Shown: positions 38,271 to 48,115 of the stretch, piece by piece
How the letters are laid out: the number at the start of each line of letters is the position of its first letter
Position numbering within the stretch: position 1 is the stretch's first letter
Assembly: GCF_030512175.1 (NCBI RefSeq)
Contig: NZ_JAULBL010000002.1
Coordinates: forward strand, 2,168,149-2,232,148
Source: Paeniglutamicibacter sulfureus
Lineage (GTDB): Bacteria > Actinomycetota > Actinomycetes > Actinomycetales > Micrococcaceae
Length of the DNA stretch: 64,000 nucleotides
Reading direction: 5' to 3'
Program-made: the position numbers and the translations under genes
Notes under the pieces: generated by a model
What the model was told of the DNA's origin: nothing
Database searches by the model: none
What the model saw: the letters and a program-made list of their open reading frames with translations, nothing else

Positions 38271-40829
38271 TTGCAAAGTAAATACCTTGGAGTGGTGCTG
38301 GCTCTTGCCGTGGCACTGATCGGCGGGCCGACTACCGTGGCCACCGCCCAGCCTTTGGCACCGACGGCTGCGGTGAGCATAAGCACTGCCAAGGTGAAGG
38401 CGGTCAAGCAAACCACCGCGAACCTGAACCTTCGCAAGAACGCGACCGTGAAGTCGGCTTCATTGGTGCTCATTCCCAAGAACACGAAGCTCACCATCCT
38501 CAGGGTCAGCGGCACCTGGCACCAAGTTACCTTCAAGTCGAAAACCGGTTGGGTTTCCGGCGACTATCTGACATCCGTTTCAGTGGCGAAGTCCAAGGTC
38601 TACAACTACACGAAGGTGTTCACCGCGGTGAAGGCCAAGGCGTCGGGTTCCTCGGCGAGTGTTCTTTCGCTGCACCGCCAGACGAAGGTGGAGGTGCTGG
38701 GCAGGAGCGGTTCCTGGACGCGGATTATTTTCTCGGGGAAGACCGGATTTGTGCCGGCGAGCAGCCTGGGCACGTCCAATCCCTCGAACGTGTATCGCTG
38801 GGTGAAGGGCAAGCAGCCCGTTTATCAAGCTGCCAGGACCTCGGGCAAGAGGATCGGCACGCTTTCGAACAACACGAGGATCCAGTGGCTGCGGACCTCG
38901 GGTTCGTGGCAGCAGGTGCGTACCGGTGCGGGGATTGGCTGGATCCAGTCCAGCAAGCTGTCCACCACCGCGATCAAGCCTCCGGCCAAGGTCTACAACT
39001 ACACGAAGGTGTTCACCGCGGTGAAGGCCAAGGCGTCGGGTTCCTCGGCGAGTGTTCTTTCGCTGCACCGCCAGACGAAGGTGGAGGTGCTGGGCAGGAG
39101 CGGTTCCTGGACCAGGGTCCTTGCCGCGGGGAAGGCGGGATTTGTGCCGGCGAGTAGCCTGGGCACGTCCAATCCCTCGAACGTCTATCGCTGGGTGAAG
39201 GGCAATCAGCCTGTTTATCAAGCTGCCAGGACCTCGGGCAAGAGGATCGGCACGCTTTCGAACAACACAAGGATCCAGTGGCTGCGGTCCTCGGGTTCGT
39301 GGCAGCAGGTGCGTTCCGGTGCGGGGATTGGCTGGATCCAGTCCAGCAAGCTGTCCACCGCCGCGATCAAGCCTCCGGCCAAGGTCTACAACTACACGAA
39401 GGTGTTCACTACGGTGAAGGCCAAGGCGTCGAGTTCCTCGGCGAGTGTTCTTTCGCTGCACCGCCAGACGAAGGTGGAGGTGCTGGGCAGGAGCGGTTCC
39501 TGGACGCGGATTATTGTCTCGGGGAAGACCGGATTTGTGCCGGCGAGCAGCCTGGGCACGTCCAATCCCTCGAACGTCTATCGCTGGGTGAAGGGCAAGC
39601 AACCCGTTTACCAAGCTGCCAAGACCACGGGCAAGAGGATCGGCACGCTTTCGAACAACACGAGGATCCAGTGGCTGCGGACCTCGGGTTCGTGGCAGCA
39701 GGTGCGTACCGGTTCGGGGATTGGCTGGATCCAGTCCAGCAAGCTGTCCACCGCCGCGATCAAGGTTATCCCTCCAACGACGACAGTCACTTTTAGTACC
39801 CCGCGCTGGACCACTGCGAATCTCAACCTTCGCTCTGGTGCAGGAACCGGCTATGGTTCCGTGGCTGTGGTTCCCAAGGGTGAACGGGTCCTTCTTGGAC
39901 GTTCCTCGGGTGGCTGGGCCAATGTCAAGACCAGCAAGGGCACGGGCTGGATAAGCGCTGGCTATCTTTCGACCGTGGTGCCAAAGCCAACGGTAGTGAA
40001 GCCGAATCCACCGAAGCCCGATCTAGTCACCTTCAGCGCTCCGCGCTGGACCACTGCGAATCTGAATCTCCGCTCGGGTGCAGGAACCGGCTATGGTTCC
40101 GTGGCTGTGGTTCCCAAGGGCGAGCGGGTCCTCCTTGGCCGTTCCTCGGGTGGCTGGGCCAATGTCAAGACCAGCAAGGGCACGGGGTGGGTGAGCGTAA
40201 TTTATCTGTCCACCGTGGCGCCACCGCCTCCGGTAACCACCCAGTACCGGTGGGCCGCCGGCAACGTTAACCTGCGCGCCGGCAATTCGACGGTGTACCC
40301 GATTATGGGCTTGGTTCCCGCCGGGGAACGTGTCACCTACCTGCAGTCCGAGAGTGGATGGGCCCGCGTGGTGACTAGCCGAGGCACCGGATGGATGAGC
40401 GAGGATTACCTTTCCACGAAAGCAGTGGCAACTCTCCAGCCGGATACCGTTGCGGTCAATGCGGCAGTGAAGCAAAGGTATGCGGGCTACGTTTCAGCCT
40501 ATGGCGGTGTCCGCGCCGGCTCCGTCGGCCACAGTAGCGGCGTGGCCACGGACCTCATGATCAAGGACTATAAGAGCGCCCAAGGTATCAGGAACGGCGA
40601 TGAGATTGCCCGGTTCCTCATTGCAAACCGCGAGTCGCTCGGCATCTATTACTTGATTTGGAAAGACAAGATCTGGTTGGGCCCGGCAAAGGGGTGGGAA
40701 GAGTACTCGAAATCCGGCAAGTACGGCAATCAGTTCGTCAACAACTGGAACGATACGACGCGACATCTGGACCACATCCATGCGGAGACGTATGGAAATT
40801 CCGGGACCGGGGCACCGCTGGTGAAATAG
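38271..40829 (+). CDS. Secreted SH3-repeat protein with a C-terminal VldE/M15-like metallopeptidase domain
   Basis: 852 residues from the TTG at 38271, which has CCAGGAG six bases in front. A Sec signal peptide (LGVVLALAVALIGGPTTVATAQP) is followed by SH3-type repeats. First is one SH3b domain (about 45-105), then three 131-residue near-identical modules (about 109-497, each starting KVYNYTKVFTAVKAKAS), then three SH3b domains of the NLRSGAGTGYGSVAVVPKGE type (about 505-720). The last 125 residues carry HSSGVATDLM (His754, Asp761) and HLDHIHAE (His832-His837), the metal pattern of M15/LAS-type peptidases. It likely binds and possibly cuts the cell wall. Confidence 0.88.
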   Translation: MQSKYLGVVLALAVALIGGPTTVATAQPLAPTAAVSISTAKVKAVKQTTANLNLRKNATVKSASLVLIPKNTKLTILRVSGTWHQVTFKSKTGWVSGDYLTSVSVAKSKVYNYTKVFTAVKAKASGSSASVLSLHRQTKVEVLGRSGSWTRIIFSGKTGFVPASSLGTSNPSNVYRWVKGKQPVYQAARTSGKRIGTLSNNTRIQWLRTSGSWQQVRTGAGIGWIQSSKLSTTAIKPPAKVYNYTKVFTAVKAKASGSSASVLSLHRQTKVEVLGRSGSWTRVLAAGKAGFVPASSLGTSNPSNVYRWVKGNQPVYQAARTSGKRIGTLSNNTRIQWLRSSGSWQQVRSGAGIGWIQSSKLSTAAIKPPAKVYNYTKVFTTVKAKASSSSASVLSLHRQTKVEVLGRSGSWTRIIVSGKTGFVPASSLGTSNPSNVYRWVKGKQPVYQAAKTTGKRIGTLSNNTRIQWLRTSGSWQQVRTGSGIGWIQSSKLSTAAIKVIPPTTTVTFSTPRWTTANLNLRSGAGTGYGSVAVVPKGERVLLGRSSGGWANVKTSKGTGWISAGYLSTVVPKPTVVKPNPPKPDLVTFSAPRWTTANLNLRSGAGTGYGSVAVVPKGERVLLGRSSGGWANVKTSKGTGWVSVIYLSTVAPPPPVTTQYRWAAGNVNLRAGNSTVYPIMGLVPAGERVTYLQSESGWARVVTSRGTGWMSEDYLSTKAVATLQPDTVAVNAAVKQRYAGYVSAYGGVRAGSVGHSSGVATDLMIKDYKSAQGIRNGDEIARFLIANRESLGIYYLIWKDKIWLGPAKGWEEYSKSGKYGNQFVNNWNDTTRHLDHIHAETYGNSGTGAPLVK
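38595..39762 (+). repeat. Three tandem 393-bp coding repeats
   Basis: Units begin at 38595, 38988 and 39381, each with AAGGTCTACAACTACACGAA, exactly 393 bases (131 codons) apart. They are nearly identical in DNA, with clustered differences, such as the segment around 39115 in unit 2. This points to recent duplication or ongoing conversion. Confidence 0.95.
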
Positions 40830-40871
40830 TGCCCGCACGATGGTCCCAAGGATGGGCGTACACCCCGGATG

Positions 40872-41108
40872 TCATCCAGCGCGGGTATTTAGTTCTCGCA
40901 GGATGGCCGCCTGAATCAGCCGGTCGCGGATCTTTGGCTCGAGAGGCCGTCCGGCCATCGACATGCCATGGGCGATTTTTTCAACCTTGCGCTCTGCGCG
41001 TGCGAGCATGCCGTCGATCTCATTCTCGGGCAATGACTCGATGTATTCCCAGATCAGTTGTTCGTGGGCAGAGCTGTCGCGTGAACCGGTGAATTCGTTT
41101 CCAGCCAC
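40872..41108 (-). CDS. Hypothetical small protein
   Basis: 78 residues from the GTG at 41108, which has AGGAGG in front. Helical and charged: HEQLIWEYIESLPENEIDGM then ARAERKVEKIAHGMS and RDRLIQAAILRELN. Unknown function. Convergent with the SH3-repeat gene and divergent from the ABC-F gene. Confidence 0.65.
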   Translation of the reverse strand: MAGNEFTGSRDSSAHEQLIWEYIESLPENEIDGMLARAERKVEKIAHGMSMAGRPLEPKIRDRLIQAAILRELNTRAG

Positions 41109-41290
41109 GGCTCGCCTCCTCACCCCCCAGTCTGGCATTGGAAGGTGAAAGGCACCACCGTGCCCCGCCTTGTAGAATCGATAGTGGTGTTTCGCGGTAT
41201 TGGCTCGTGTCCATGTCACCGAGCGATCCCCCATATGGGGAAATATGACCGTCATTCCACCACCGATTCTCTTGATAGGACCACACCACC

Positions 41291-42883
41291 ATGAGCTTGA
41301 TCCGGCTAAACGATGTCAGCGTGCGATTTGAAAACAACCAGATCCTGCGCGAGGCATTCTTCAAGCTCGAAGCGGGGGACAGGGTCGGGCTTATCGGCAG
41401 GAACGGTTCGGGCAAGTCCACCTTGCTGAAACTGATCCTTGACCAAGTGGAGCCGGACGCCGGCACCGTGGCGGTGGAACTTGGAACAAAGATCGGCTAC
41501 TTCTCCCAGTTCTCGGAGCTCAACGGGGCGTCCACCATCTCCGAGGTGCTTGACGAACTCTTTGCCGAGGTCAAGGCGATTGAAGCGGAACTCGCCGAGA
41601 TCGACGTGGCCATTGCTGCCGACCCCAAGGCCGATGAAATGGATCGGTTGATTCACCGCCAGTCCGAACTGTTTGAATCCATGGATCGAATGGATGGATG
41701 GGACTACCCCCGCTCCATCGACACCGTGCTCACCAAGTTGGGCTTCGACCAGGCCCACCGGGTTCGCCCCATCGATTCCTTGTCGGGCGGTTGGCGGAAC
41801 CGTGCTGCACTGGCAAAGATCCTGCTCGAGGACCCGGATGTGCTGCTGTTGGATGAACCCACCAACTTCCTCGATGTTGCGGGTGTTGAATGGCTGGAGA
41901 ACTGGTTCAAGTCCTTCAAGGGCGCGGCAATCATCGTTTCGCACGACAGGAAGTTCCTGGACTCGGTGGTTACCAGGATCATCGAGGTCGAGAATTTCCA
42001 CCTCCACGAATACCCGGGAAACTTCGCCGAGTACGTGGTGGCCAAGCAGTTCAAGCTCAAGTCCCTTGAGTCCCAGTTCGTTCACGAGTCGGAGCTCCTC
42101 GCCTTTGAAGCCGAAGGCATCTCCGACCGCCGGGGAGCAGCCAAGGCTGCAAGCAAGGGCCTGGACAACAAGCTTTCCAAAATCAAGAAGTCACGCGCCC
42201 CGCGGCCCGTGGACAAGATCATCACCGAAATCTACGGTGGCCTGCACATCAAGGACACCCTTTGTCGAGTTGAGGGCTTGTCGAAGTCCTATGGGGAGAA
42301 GACCCTTTTCACTGACCTCAGCTTCGAGGTCCGCCGTGGCAACCGCATGGTGATCCTCGGTGCCAACGGCAGTGGCAAGTCCACACTGCTCCGTGTGCTG
42401 ACCGAACAGGAAAAGCAGGATTCGGGATACGTCACCTGGACCAAGGGTGCCGCGGTGGTTTCCTACAACGAGATCCTGGACGAACTGGATCCAAATGACA
42501 CCGTCACCCACGCGGTCAATGCCATGCCGAATTCCCTGGCGTTCAGTGCGACAAAAAAGTCGGTGAACCGATTCCTGGCCATGTTCCAGTTCTCCGAGGC
42601 GGATTTGAAGAACCGCATCGGAAATCTGTCCGGCGGCCAACGTGCCCGTGTGGCCATGGCAATGTGTCTGCTCTCTGGAGCCTCGGTGCTGATCCTGGAT
42701 GAGCCCACGAACCACCTGGACATGTCCAGCACCCAGGTGATGGAACGAGCGCTGCTACATTTCCCGGGTGCCGTGGTGGTGGTCAGCCACGACCGCTTCT
42801 TCACCGAGAAGATCGCCAACCGCTACGTCGTGTTCGGAACGGAGCACGCGAAGTCGGGCGAAGTCGCGGTGCGCGGCGCCTGA
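41291..42883 (+). CDS. ABC-F family ATPase
   Basis: 530 residues with two ABC domains and no membrane part, so it acts on ribosomes rather than transport. Walker A loops are GRNGSGKSTLL (about 37) and GANGSGKSTLL (about 355). Signatures are DSLSGGWRNR and NLSGGQRARV; Walker B pairs are LLLDEPTNFLD and LILDEPTNHLD. The inter-domain linker (about 235-315) is fairly long, with KAASKGLDNKLSKIKKSRAP. ABC-F proteins include translation factors (EttA, Uup types) and antibiotic-protection factors; I cannot assign the subgroup. A perfect 15-bp stem-loop follows. Confidence 0.93.
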   Translation: MSLIRLNDVSVRFENNQILREAFFKLEAGDRVGLIGRNGSGKSTLLKLILDQVEPDAGTVAVELGTKIGYFSQFSELNGASTISEVLDELFAEVKAIEAELAEIDVAIAADPKADEMDRLIHRQSELFESMDRMDGWDYPRSIDTVLTKLGFDQAHRVRPIDSLSGGWRNRAALAKILLEDPDVLLLDEPTNFLDVAGVEWLENWFKSFKGAAIIVSHDRKFLDSVVTRIIEVENFHLHEYPGNFAEYVVAKQFKLKSLESQFVHESELLAFEAEGISDRRGAAKAASKGLDNKLSKIKKSRAPRPVDKIITEIYGGLHIKDTLCRVEGLSKSYGEKTLFTDLSFEVRRGNRMVILGANGSGKSTLLRVLTEQEKQDSGYVTWTKGAAVVSYNEILDELDPNDTVTHAVNAMPNSLAFSATKKSVNRFLAMFQFSEADLKNRIGNLSGGQRARVAMAMCLLSGASVLILDEPTNHLDMSSTQVMERALLHFPGAVVVVSHDRFFTEKIANRYVVFGTEHAKSGEVAVRGA

Positions 42884-42933
42884 GCGCTCTTCGGCCCTCG
42901 TTCGGGGTTGCGTCAAGTCCCGGACGTCCCAAA

Positions 42934-42969
42934 GGACAACGACACGTAGCCAATTACGTGTCGTTGTCC
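42934..42969 (+). terminator. Perfect 15-bp inverted repeat after the ABC-F gene
   Basis: GGACAACGACACGTA and its exact complement with a six-base loop, 50 bases past the stop. No T-run follows, a form often seen in actinobacteria. Confidence 0.6.
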
Positions 42970-43538
42970 ATAGATCTTGGTTGGGCCGCTGGACATCACC
43001 GCTCCGGTGGGCAACCCGAAACCCGTGTTCCTTCACCCTTGGCCGTTTCCTCCGGAATCACTCCTTCGACGCGATCAACGACGTGCTGCACCTGGTGGAA
43101 CCGTTGCGCCGTGAACTGCAGACGGTGGGCGTTGCCTGTTCGTCCCAAACGCTTGAAGCGTGGCCCCCGGGGCTTGGCGCGTGCGGACTCTACCGCGCCT
43201 GCTTCGTGGGCAGGATGCCTGAGCCTGCCGCCGGGTGGCACCACGATAGTGTCGCCAACCCGACGGCCTAATTCGGTGGGCGGATTTCAAAACGATGGGC
43301 GGATCCCGGGCCGGGCGATAGCCGCGTTTGGAGACTGGGAGCATGGCTGGGATGGTCCAAGCCACGTATTGCCCCGTAAGCCAAGTGTCTGTGACTATGC
43401 GCACAGTGGCCCGGATTTGTGCCGTAACATCGCCCTATCGAGCCGGGATTATGACGGGGCGGACGATATTCTGGTATCTGGCCCGTCTCAATCCGGTCCA
43501 AGCATCCAGCCCACTGAAATAGCAAAGGTGCCACCCCT
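42970..43538. other. Intergenic upstream of serA, no gene recognised
   Basis: About 570 bases. Open frames occur on both strands but have no recognisable family and no good start signals. It must hold the serA promoter; I could not place it. Confidence 0.45.
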
Positions 43539-45134
43539 GTGTCTGTAAACAAGCCAGTCGTCCTATTGGCCGAAGAACTCTCGCCCGCAACCGTTGCGGC
43601 CCTGGGTCCCGATTTCGAAATTCGCCAGACCGACGGTGCGGACCGCTCCCAGTTGCTGTCCGCGATTGCAGATGTTGACGCCATCCTCGTGCGCTCCGCA
43701 ACCCAGGTCGACGCAGAAGCCATTGCGGCCGCCAAGAACCTGAAGATCATCGCCCGCGCGGGTGTGGGTCTGGACAATGTGGACATCAAGGCAGCCACCC
43801 AGGCCGGTGTCATGGTCGTGAATGCCCCGACCTCCAACATCATTTCGGCAGCCGAGCTGACCGTGGGCCACATCGTGTCCCTGGCCCGTCGCATTCCCGC
43901 TGCCAACGCATCGCTGAAGAGCGGCGCATGGAAGCGCAGCTCCTACACTGGCGTGGAGCTCTTCGAGAAGAAGGCAGGCATTATTGGCCTGGGCCGCATT
44001 GGTGCGCTGGTCGCTGCCCGTCTGCAGGGTTTCGGTATGGAAATCCTTGCCTACGACCCCTACATCACCCCGGCACGCGCGCAGCAGCTTGGTGTCACCC
44101 TGGTGGATCTGGACGAGCTCCTGGCCGAGTCCGACTTCGTGACCATCCACATGCCCAAGACTCCTGAAACCGTGGGCATGCTGGGCAAGGATGCCTTCGC
44201 CAAGATGAAGAACTCCGCCTACGTCATCAACGTGGCTCGCGGCGGACTGGTTGACCAGGACGCGCTCTACACCGCACTGAAGAACGAGGAAATTGCCGGT
44301 GCCGGCATTGACGTCTTCGTCCAGGAGCCGAGCACGGACCTTCCCTTCTTTGAATTCGAGAACGTCACCGTCACCCCGCACCTGGGAGCCTCCACGGATG
44401 AGGCCCAGGAAAAGGCCGGCGTTTCCGTGGCCAAGTCCGTTCGCTTGGCCTTGGCCGGCGAACTGGTCCCGGACGCCGTCAACGTTGCCGGAGGCATCAT
44501 TGACGAGAACGTCCGCCCGGGCATCCCGCTGATGGAGAAGCTGGGACGCATCTTCAACGCATTGACCGTTGGTTCCCTCACCAGCATCGACGTGGTTGTT
44601 GCCGGCGAAATCGCCTCCCTGGATGTGAAGGCGCTGGAGCTTTCGGCCCTCAAGGGCGTCTTCATGGACGTTGTCTCCGACCAGGTTTCCTACGTCAACG
44701 CCCCGGTGCTCGCCGAACAGCGTGGTGTGGCCACTCGTTTGGTCACCACCCCGGATTCCCCGGAGTACCGCAACCTGCTCACGGTCGCGGGCGCTTCGAC
44801 CGAAGGCACCCAGCTTTCGGTGGCCGGCACGCTGACCGGCCCGAAGCAGATCGAAAAGCTGGTCGGCATCAACGGCTACGAAATCGAGATCCCGATCATC
44901 GACCACATGATCGTCCTGCGCTACGCAGACCGTCCCGGCGTCATTGGCACCTTGGGCAACGTGTTGGGTGAGCAAGGCGTGAACATTGCCGGCATGCAGG
45001 TGGCCCGCAAGGAAGAGCGCGGCGAGGCTGTCGCCGTGTTGGCCATCGACTCGGCCCTTCCCGCCGGCGTCCTGGACATCGTGCGTGCCGCCATTGGCGC
45101 CACGGTTGCCCGCGAGATCAACCTCGAGGACTAA
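43539..45134 (+). CDS. serA: D-3-phosphoglycerate dehydrogenase
   Basis: First enzyme of serine synthesis, oxidising 3-phosphoglycerate with NAD; 531 residues, the long form. The substrate/catalytic domain has the NAD loop GLGRIGALVA, with catalytic Arg in NVARGGLVDQ, Glu in DVFVQEPSTD and His in TPHLGAST. An intervening domain (about 315-450) and a C-terminal ACT domain (about 455-531, DRPGVIGTLGNVLGEQGVNI) allow serine feedback. The GTG start reads MSVNKPVVLLAEEL. Its stop is followed by a strong terminator. Confidence 0.97.
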   Translation: MSVNKPVVLLAEELSPATVAALGPDFEIRQTDGADRSQLLSAIADVDAILVRSATQVDAEAIAAAKNLKIIARAGVGLDNVDIKAATQAGVMVVNAPTSNIISAAELTVGHIVSLARRIPAANASLKSGAWKRSSYTGVELFEKKAGIIGLGRIGALVAARLQGFGMEILAYDPYITPARAQQLGVTLVDLDELLAESDFVTIHMPKTPETVGMLGKDAFAKMKNSAYVINVARGGLVDQDALYTALKNEEIAGAGIDVFVQEPSTDLPFFEFENVTVTPHLGASTDEAQEKAGVSVAKSVRLALAGELVPDAVNVAGGIIDENVRPGIPLMEKLGRIFNALTVGSLTSIDVVVAGEIASLDVKALELSALKGVFMDVVSDQVSYVNAPVLAEQRGVATRLVTTPDSPEYRNLLTVAGASTEGTQLSVAGTLTGPKQIEKLVGINGYEIEIPIIDHMIVLRYADRPGVIGTLGNVLGEQGVNIAGMQVARKEERGEAVAVLAIDSALPAGVLDIVRAAIGATVAREINLED

Positions 45135-45157
45135 CGTCCCGCAATCGTAAACAATTA

Positions 45158-45237
45158 GCGTGCCCTGCACGCCTCCTGGGTACCTCTTGGAACGTCTTTG
45201 AAGAGGATGCGGGTTGGCGTGTAGGGCACGCTTTTTT
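45158..45237 (+). terminator. Rho-independent terminator after serA
   Basis: A 16-bp stem GCGTGCCCTGCACGCC/GGCGTGTAGGGCACGC encloses about 42 bases that hold an inner CCTCTT/AAGAGG hairpin, and runs into six T residues. The branched shape is unusual but the T-run is clear. Confidence 0.85.
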
Positions 45238-45430
45238 GCAGCTGTCAGCGAGCAGGTCGTCGTGGCCGAGGATCCACGATTGTGGGACGCCGGCGGCGAA
45301 GTGGCCCAGACCAAGTGCACGCGCCGCTTGAATGCGTCAGGACCTGGGTCAATCTGGCAAATGACCAGAAAAGGCGCAGGTGGGCCGCGCGTTTCCCAAG
45401 GGCATCCTTCGCACCGCATAGGATTGAAGG

Positions 45431-46483
45431 ATGATGTCTCAGAGCGCCATATTCGTCGATGCCAGTTTCCTGCTAGCCATTGGGGGACACCGTGCCTCGG
45501 GAACAACATTGCGTGCCGCTTTTACGGTTAACTACGAAGCCCTGATCGAAGGGATCCTCAAAACAGCCAAGGATTCCAGTGGGTTGGAGAACCTGAGGAT
45601 CTATTGGTACGACGCAGCCAAGGATGCCATCTTTACGGATCAGCACAAACGCATCGGACTGATACCTGGCGTCAAGGTGCGGCTGGGCCGCATTTCGTTT
45701 AATGGCGAACAAAAGGGGGTCGACCTCAAACTGGGCCTCGACCTGGTTGGGATTGCCCGGAACCGCGCCGCCTCGGTTGCCTTCCTAGTTTCCGGTGATG
45801 ATGACCTAGCCGAAGCCGTCGAGGAGGCCCAAGACCTGGGTATGAAGGTCGTTCTCATTGGCGTGGAGAAGGCCGATCACCGACTGGGTGTGGCATCCGT
45901 TGCCGAACATCTTGCCTTGCGGGTAGACAGCATCATTACCTTGCCCGAAGAACTCATCAAGTCTTCCTTTGTGAAGGCAGTGTCATGGGATCCGGAACAT
46001 GCGATGCATTCGGCTGCTATCGCGAGTGCTGCCGCTGCCTCCAAGGAAGCTCCTACCGATTCGGCGTCAGCACCGATGGCCCCGAAGCCAGGCATGCCGA
46101 AGGTTCCCACACCCGCATTGCTGAGCCAGCGACCCAAATTTCAATCGACCACCCAAGCCCCCGCCCCGGCACCGGCGGACTACCAACTGGTTTACAGCTC
46201 GACAAACCAATCTTCGGGGTTTGCGGGGGCAACTAGTGCCGACCGTGGCGCCATGGAGGTAGCCACGGAAGTGGGCAGCAGCGTGGCGACCAATTGGCGG
46301 GCAAGCACGACTGAAACCGAGCTAAAAGACCTTCTTGCAGACCGTCCGCTCCTTCCCCCGGAAATCGACAGGGTTCTACTCAAGGACTGCGCACAGCGAC
46401 TCGGCGAATGGAAGACCGATTTGCAGGATATCCGCCGTGCCTTGCGGGTGGCCTTCTGGGAGCAGCTCGATCAGCTCACATAG
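45431..46483 (+). CDS. NYN/PIN-domain protein, putative RNase
   Basis: 350 residues. The N-terminal NYN (PIN-like) domain has the acidic metal-site residues in AIFVDASFLLA, KGVDLKLGLDLVGIA and FLVSGDDDLAEAVEEAQDLG. A Pro/Ala-rich linker (about 200-265) follows, then a helical C-terminal region (about 295-350, PLLPPEIDRVLLKDCAQRLG). Such proteins are predicted single-strand RNases. Start at the ATG at 45431 or 45434, with GAAGG in front. It precedes metG on the same strand by 44 bases. Confidence 0.87.
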   Translation: MMSQSAIFVDASFLLAIGGHRASGTTLRAAFTVNYEALIEGILKTAKDSSGLENLRIYWYDAAKDAIFTDQHKRIGLIPGVKVRLGRISFNGEQKGVDLKLGLDLVGIARNRAASVAFLVSGDDDLAEAVEEAQDLGMKVVLIGVEKADHRLGVASVAEHLALRVDSIITLPEELIKSSFVKAVSWDPEHAMHSAAIASAAAASKEAPTDSASAPMAPKPGMPKVPTPALLSQRPKFQSTTQAPAPAPADYQLVYSSTNQSSGFAGATSADRGAMEVATEVGSSVATNWRASTTETELKDLLADRPLLPPEIDRVLLKDCAQRLGEWKTDLQDIRRALRVAFWEQLDQLT

Positions 46484-46527
46484 GGGTCCCCGATGGGCGT
46501 ATTCGGGCCAAAATGCGATAGATTTCT

Positions 46528-48075
46528 ATGGTGACTTCTGAGCAGACTCCGTTTTATATCACCACGGCCATTTCCTACCCGAACGGCGTTCCCCACATTG
46601 GGCACGCCTACGAGGTAATCGCCACCGACGCCATGGCACGCTTCAAGCGGCTTGACGGCCATGACGTATTTTTCATGACGGGTACCGACGAGCATGGACA
46701 GAAGATGCTTCAGACGGCCGAACGCGAGGGAATCACCCCGCGTGAGCTGGCACAGCGCAACTCGGATGCATTCCAAGCCATGAACGACGAGCTGGGAATC
46801 AGCTACGACCGATTCATCCGCACCACGGACACGGACCACTATGCGGCAGCTCAGGCCATCTGGAAGCGCATGGAGGACAATGGCGATATCTACTTGGACA
46901 AGTACGCCGGCTGGTACTCCGTGCGCGACGAGGCGTTCCACCACGAGGATGACACCGAAGTTCGTGAGGACGGCCTCCGCTACTCCAAGGAGACCGATAC
47001 CGAGGTGACCTGGACCGAGGAAGAATCGTACTTCTTCCGCCTGTCCTCGTACCAAGACAAGCTGTTGGAACTCTACAAATCGCAGCCGGATTTTGGGGCT
47101 CCACATACCCGATTCAACGAAGTGATTCGCTTCGTTGAACGCGGTCTGGAAGATTTGTCAATTTCACGCACCACCTTCGACTGGGGCGTTCCGGTTCCCG
47201 GAAACAAGGACCACGTCATGTACGTGTGGGTTGACGCGCTGACTAACTACCTCACCGGAACGGGATTCCCCGACGTTGAGTCGGAGTCATTCAAGAAGTA
47301 CTGGCCCGCGGACGTCCATGTGATAGGCAAGGACATTTCCCGGTTCCATGCGATCTACTGGCCGGCATTCCTGATGTCTGCAAAGTTGCCATTGCCAAAG
47401 CGCGTGATGATTCATGGTTTCCTTCACAACAATGGCGTGAAGATGTCCAAGTCCCTAGGCAACGTCGTGGCTCCCGCGGACTTCGTTGCCCAGTACGGAC
47501 TTGACCAGGTCCGCTACTTCTTCCTGCGAGAGGTGCCGTTCGGTGCCGACGGCAGTTACAGCCACGAAACCATTGTGGGACGTATGAACTCGGACCTTGC
47601 CAACAACCTGGGTAACCTGGCACAGCGATCGTTGTCCATGGTCGCGAAGAACTGCGGGGGAGCGGTACCGACTCCGGGTGAGTTCACCGAAGCGGACCAA
47701 CAGATCCTGGCTGCTGCCGGCAAACTGCTGGAGATCAGCCGCGACGCATTCTCGCGCCAGGAATTTAGCAAAGCTCTCGAAGCCATCTGGACGGTTCTAG
47801 GCGACACCAACGCCTACTTCGCCGACCAGGCTCCGTGGGTACTGCGGAAGACCGATGTTGCCCGCATGGAAACGGTCCTCTACGTGACCCTGGAAGTTGT
47901 CCGTCGCGTTGCCCTGCTCGTTCAGCCGGTAATGCCAACGGCCGCGGCTTCGCTGCTTGGAATCCTGGGCCAGACAGAAGGCTCTGCACGTGAGTTCAAA
48001 GCGTTCCACACACTAATCCTCGCCGGGACGGAATTGCCGGTTCCAACCCCGGTCTTCCCAAAGTTTGTAGAGTAG
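46528..48075 (+). CDS. metG: Methionine--tRNA ligase
   Basis: Charges tRNA-Met, including the initiator. 515 residues, a short form without the C-terminal tRNA-binding EMAP domain. HIGH motif in [21 protein letters not shown] motif in [12 protein letters not shown] near residue 310. Anticodon-binding helices follow ([20 protein letters not shown]). It lacks the zinc-knuckle cysteines of the Escherichia-type enzyme, matching the zinc-free class. No ribosome binding site is visible before the ATG at 46528; GTG 46531 is an alternative. Confidence 0.96.
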   Translation: MVTSEQTPFYITTAISYPNGVPHIGHAYEVIATDAMARFKRLDGHDVFFMTGTDEHGQKMLQTAEREGITPRELAQRNSDAFQAMNDELGISYDRFIRTTDTDHYAAAQAIWKRMEDNGDIYLDKYAGWYSVRDEAFHHEDDTEVREDGLRYSKETDTEVTWTEEESYFFRLSSYQDKLLELYKSQPDFGAPHTRFNEVIRFVERGLEDLSISRTTFDWGVPVPGNKDHVMYVWVDALTNYLTGTGFPDVESESFKKYWPADVHVIGKDISRFHAIYWPAFLMSAKLPLPKRVMIHGFLHNNGVKMSKSLGNVVAPADFVAQYGLDQVRYFFLREVPFGADGSYSHETIVGRMNSDLANNLGNLAQRSLSMVAKNCGGAVPTPGEFTEADQQILAAAGKLLEISRDAFSRQEFSKALEAIWTVLGDTNAYFADQAPWVLRKTDVARMETVLYVTLEVVRRVALLVQPVMPTAAASLLGILGQTEGSAREFKAFHTLILAGTELPVPTPVFPKFVE

Positions 48076-48115
48076 CATTCAAAGAATCAATAAACACTAC
48101 AAAGGTTTGAATGAA

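Noticed and set aside
38595-39762. Regular direct repeats that could suggest a CRISPR array
   Set aside because: Unit length is 393 bases, in frame, and encodes SH3-type modules; there are no short repeats with unique spacers.
43563-45509. A 648-codon minus-strand frame opposite serA
   Set aside because: Antisense shadow of serA with no recognisable domain.
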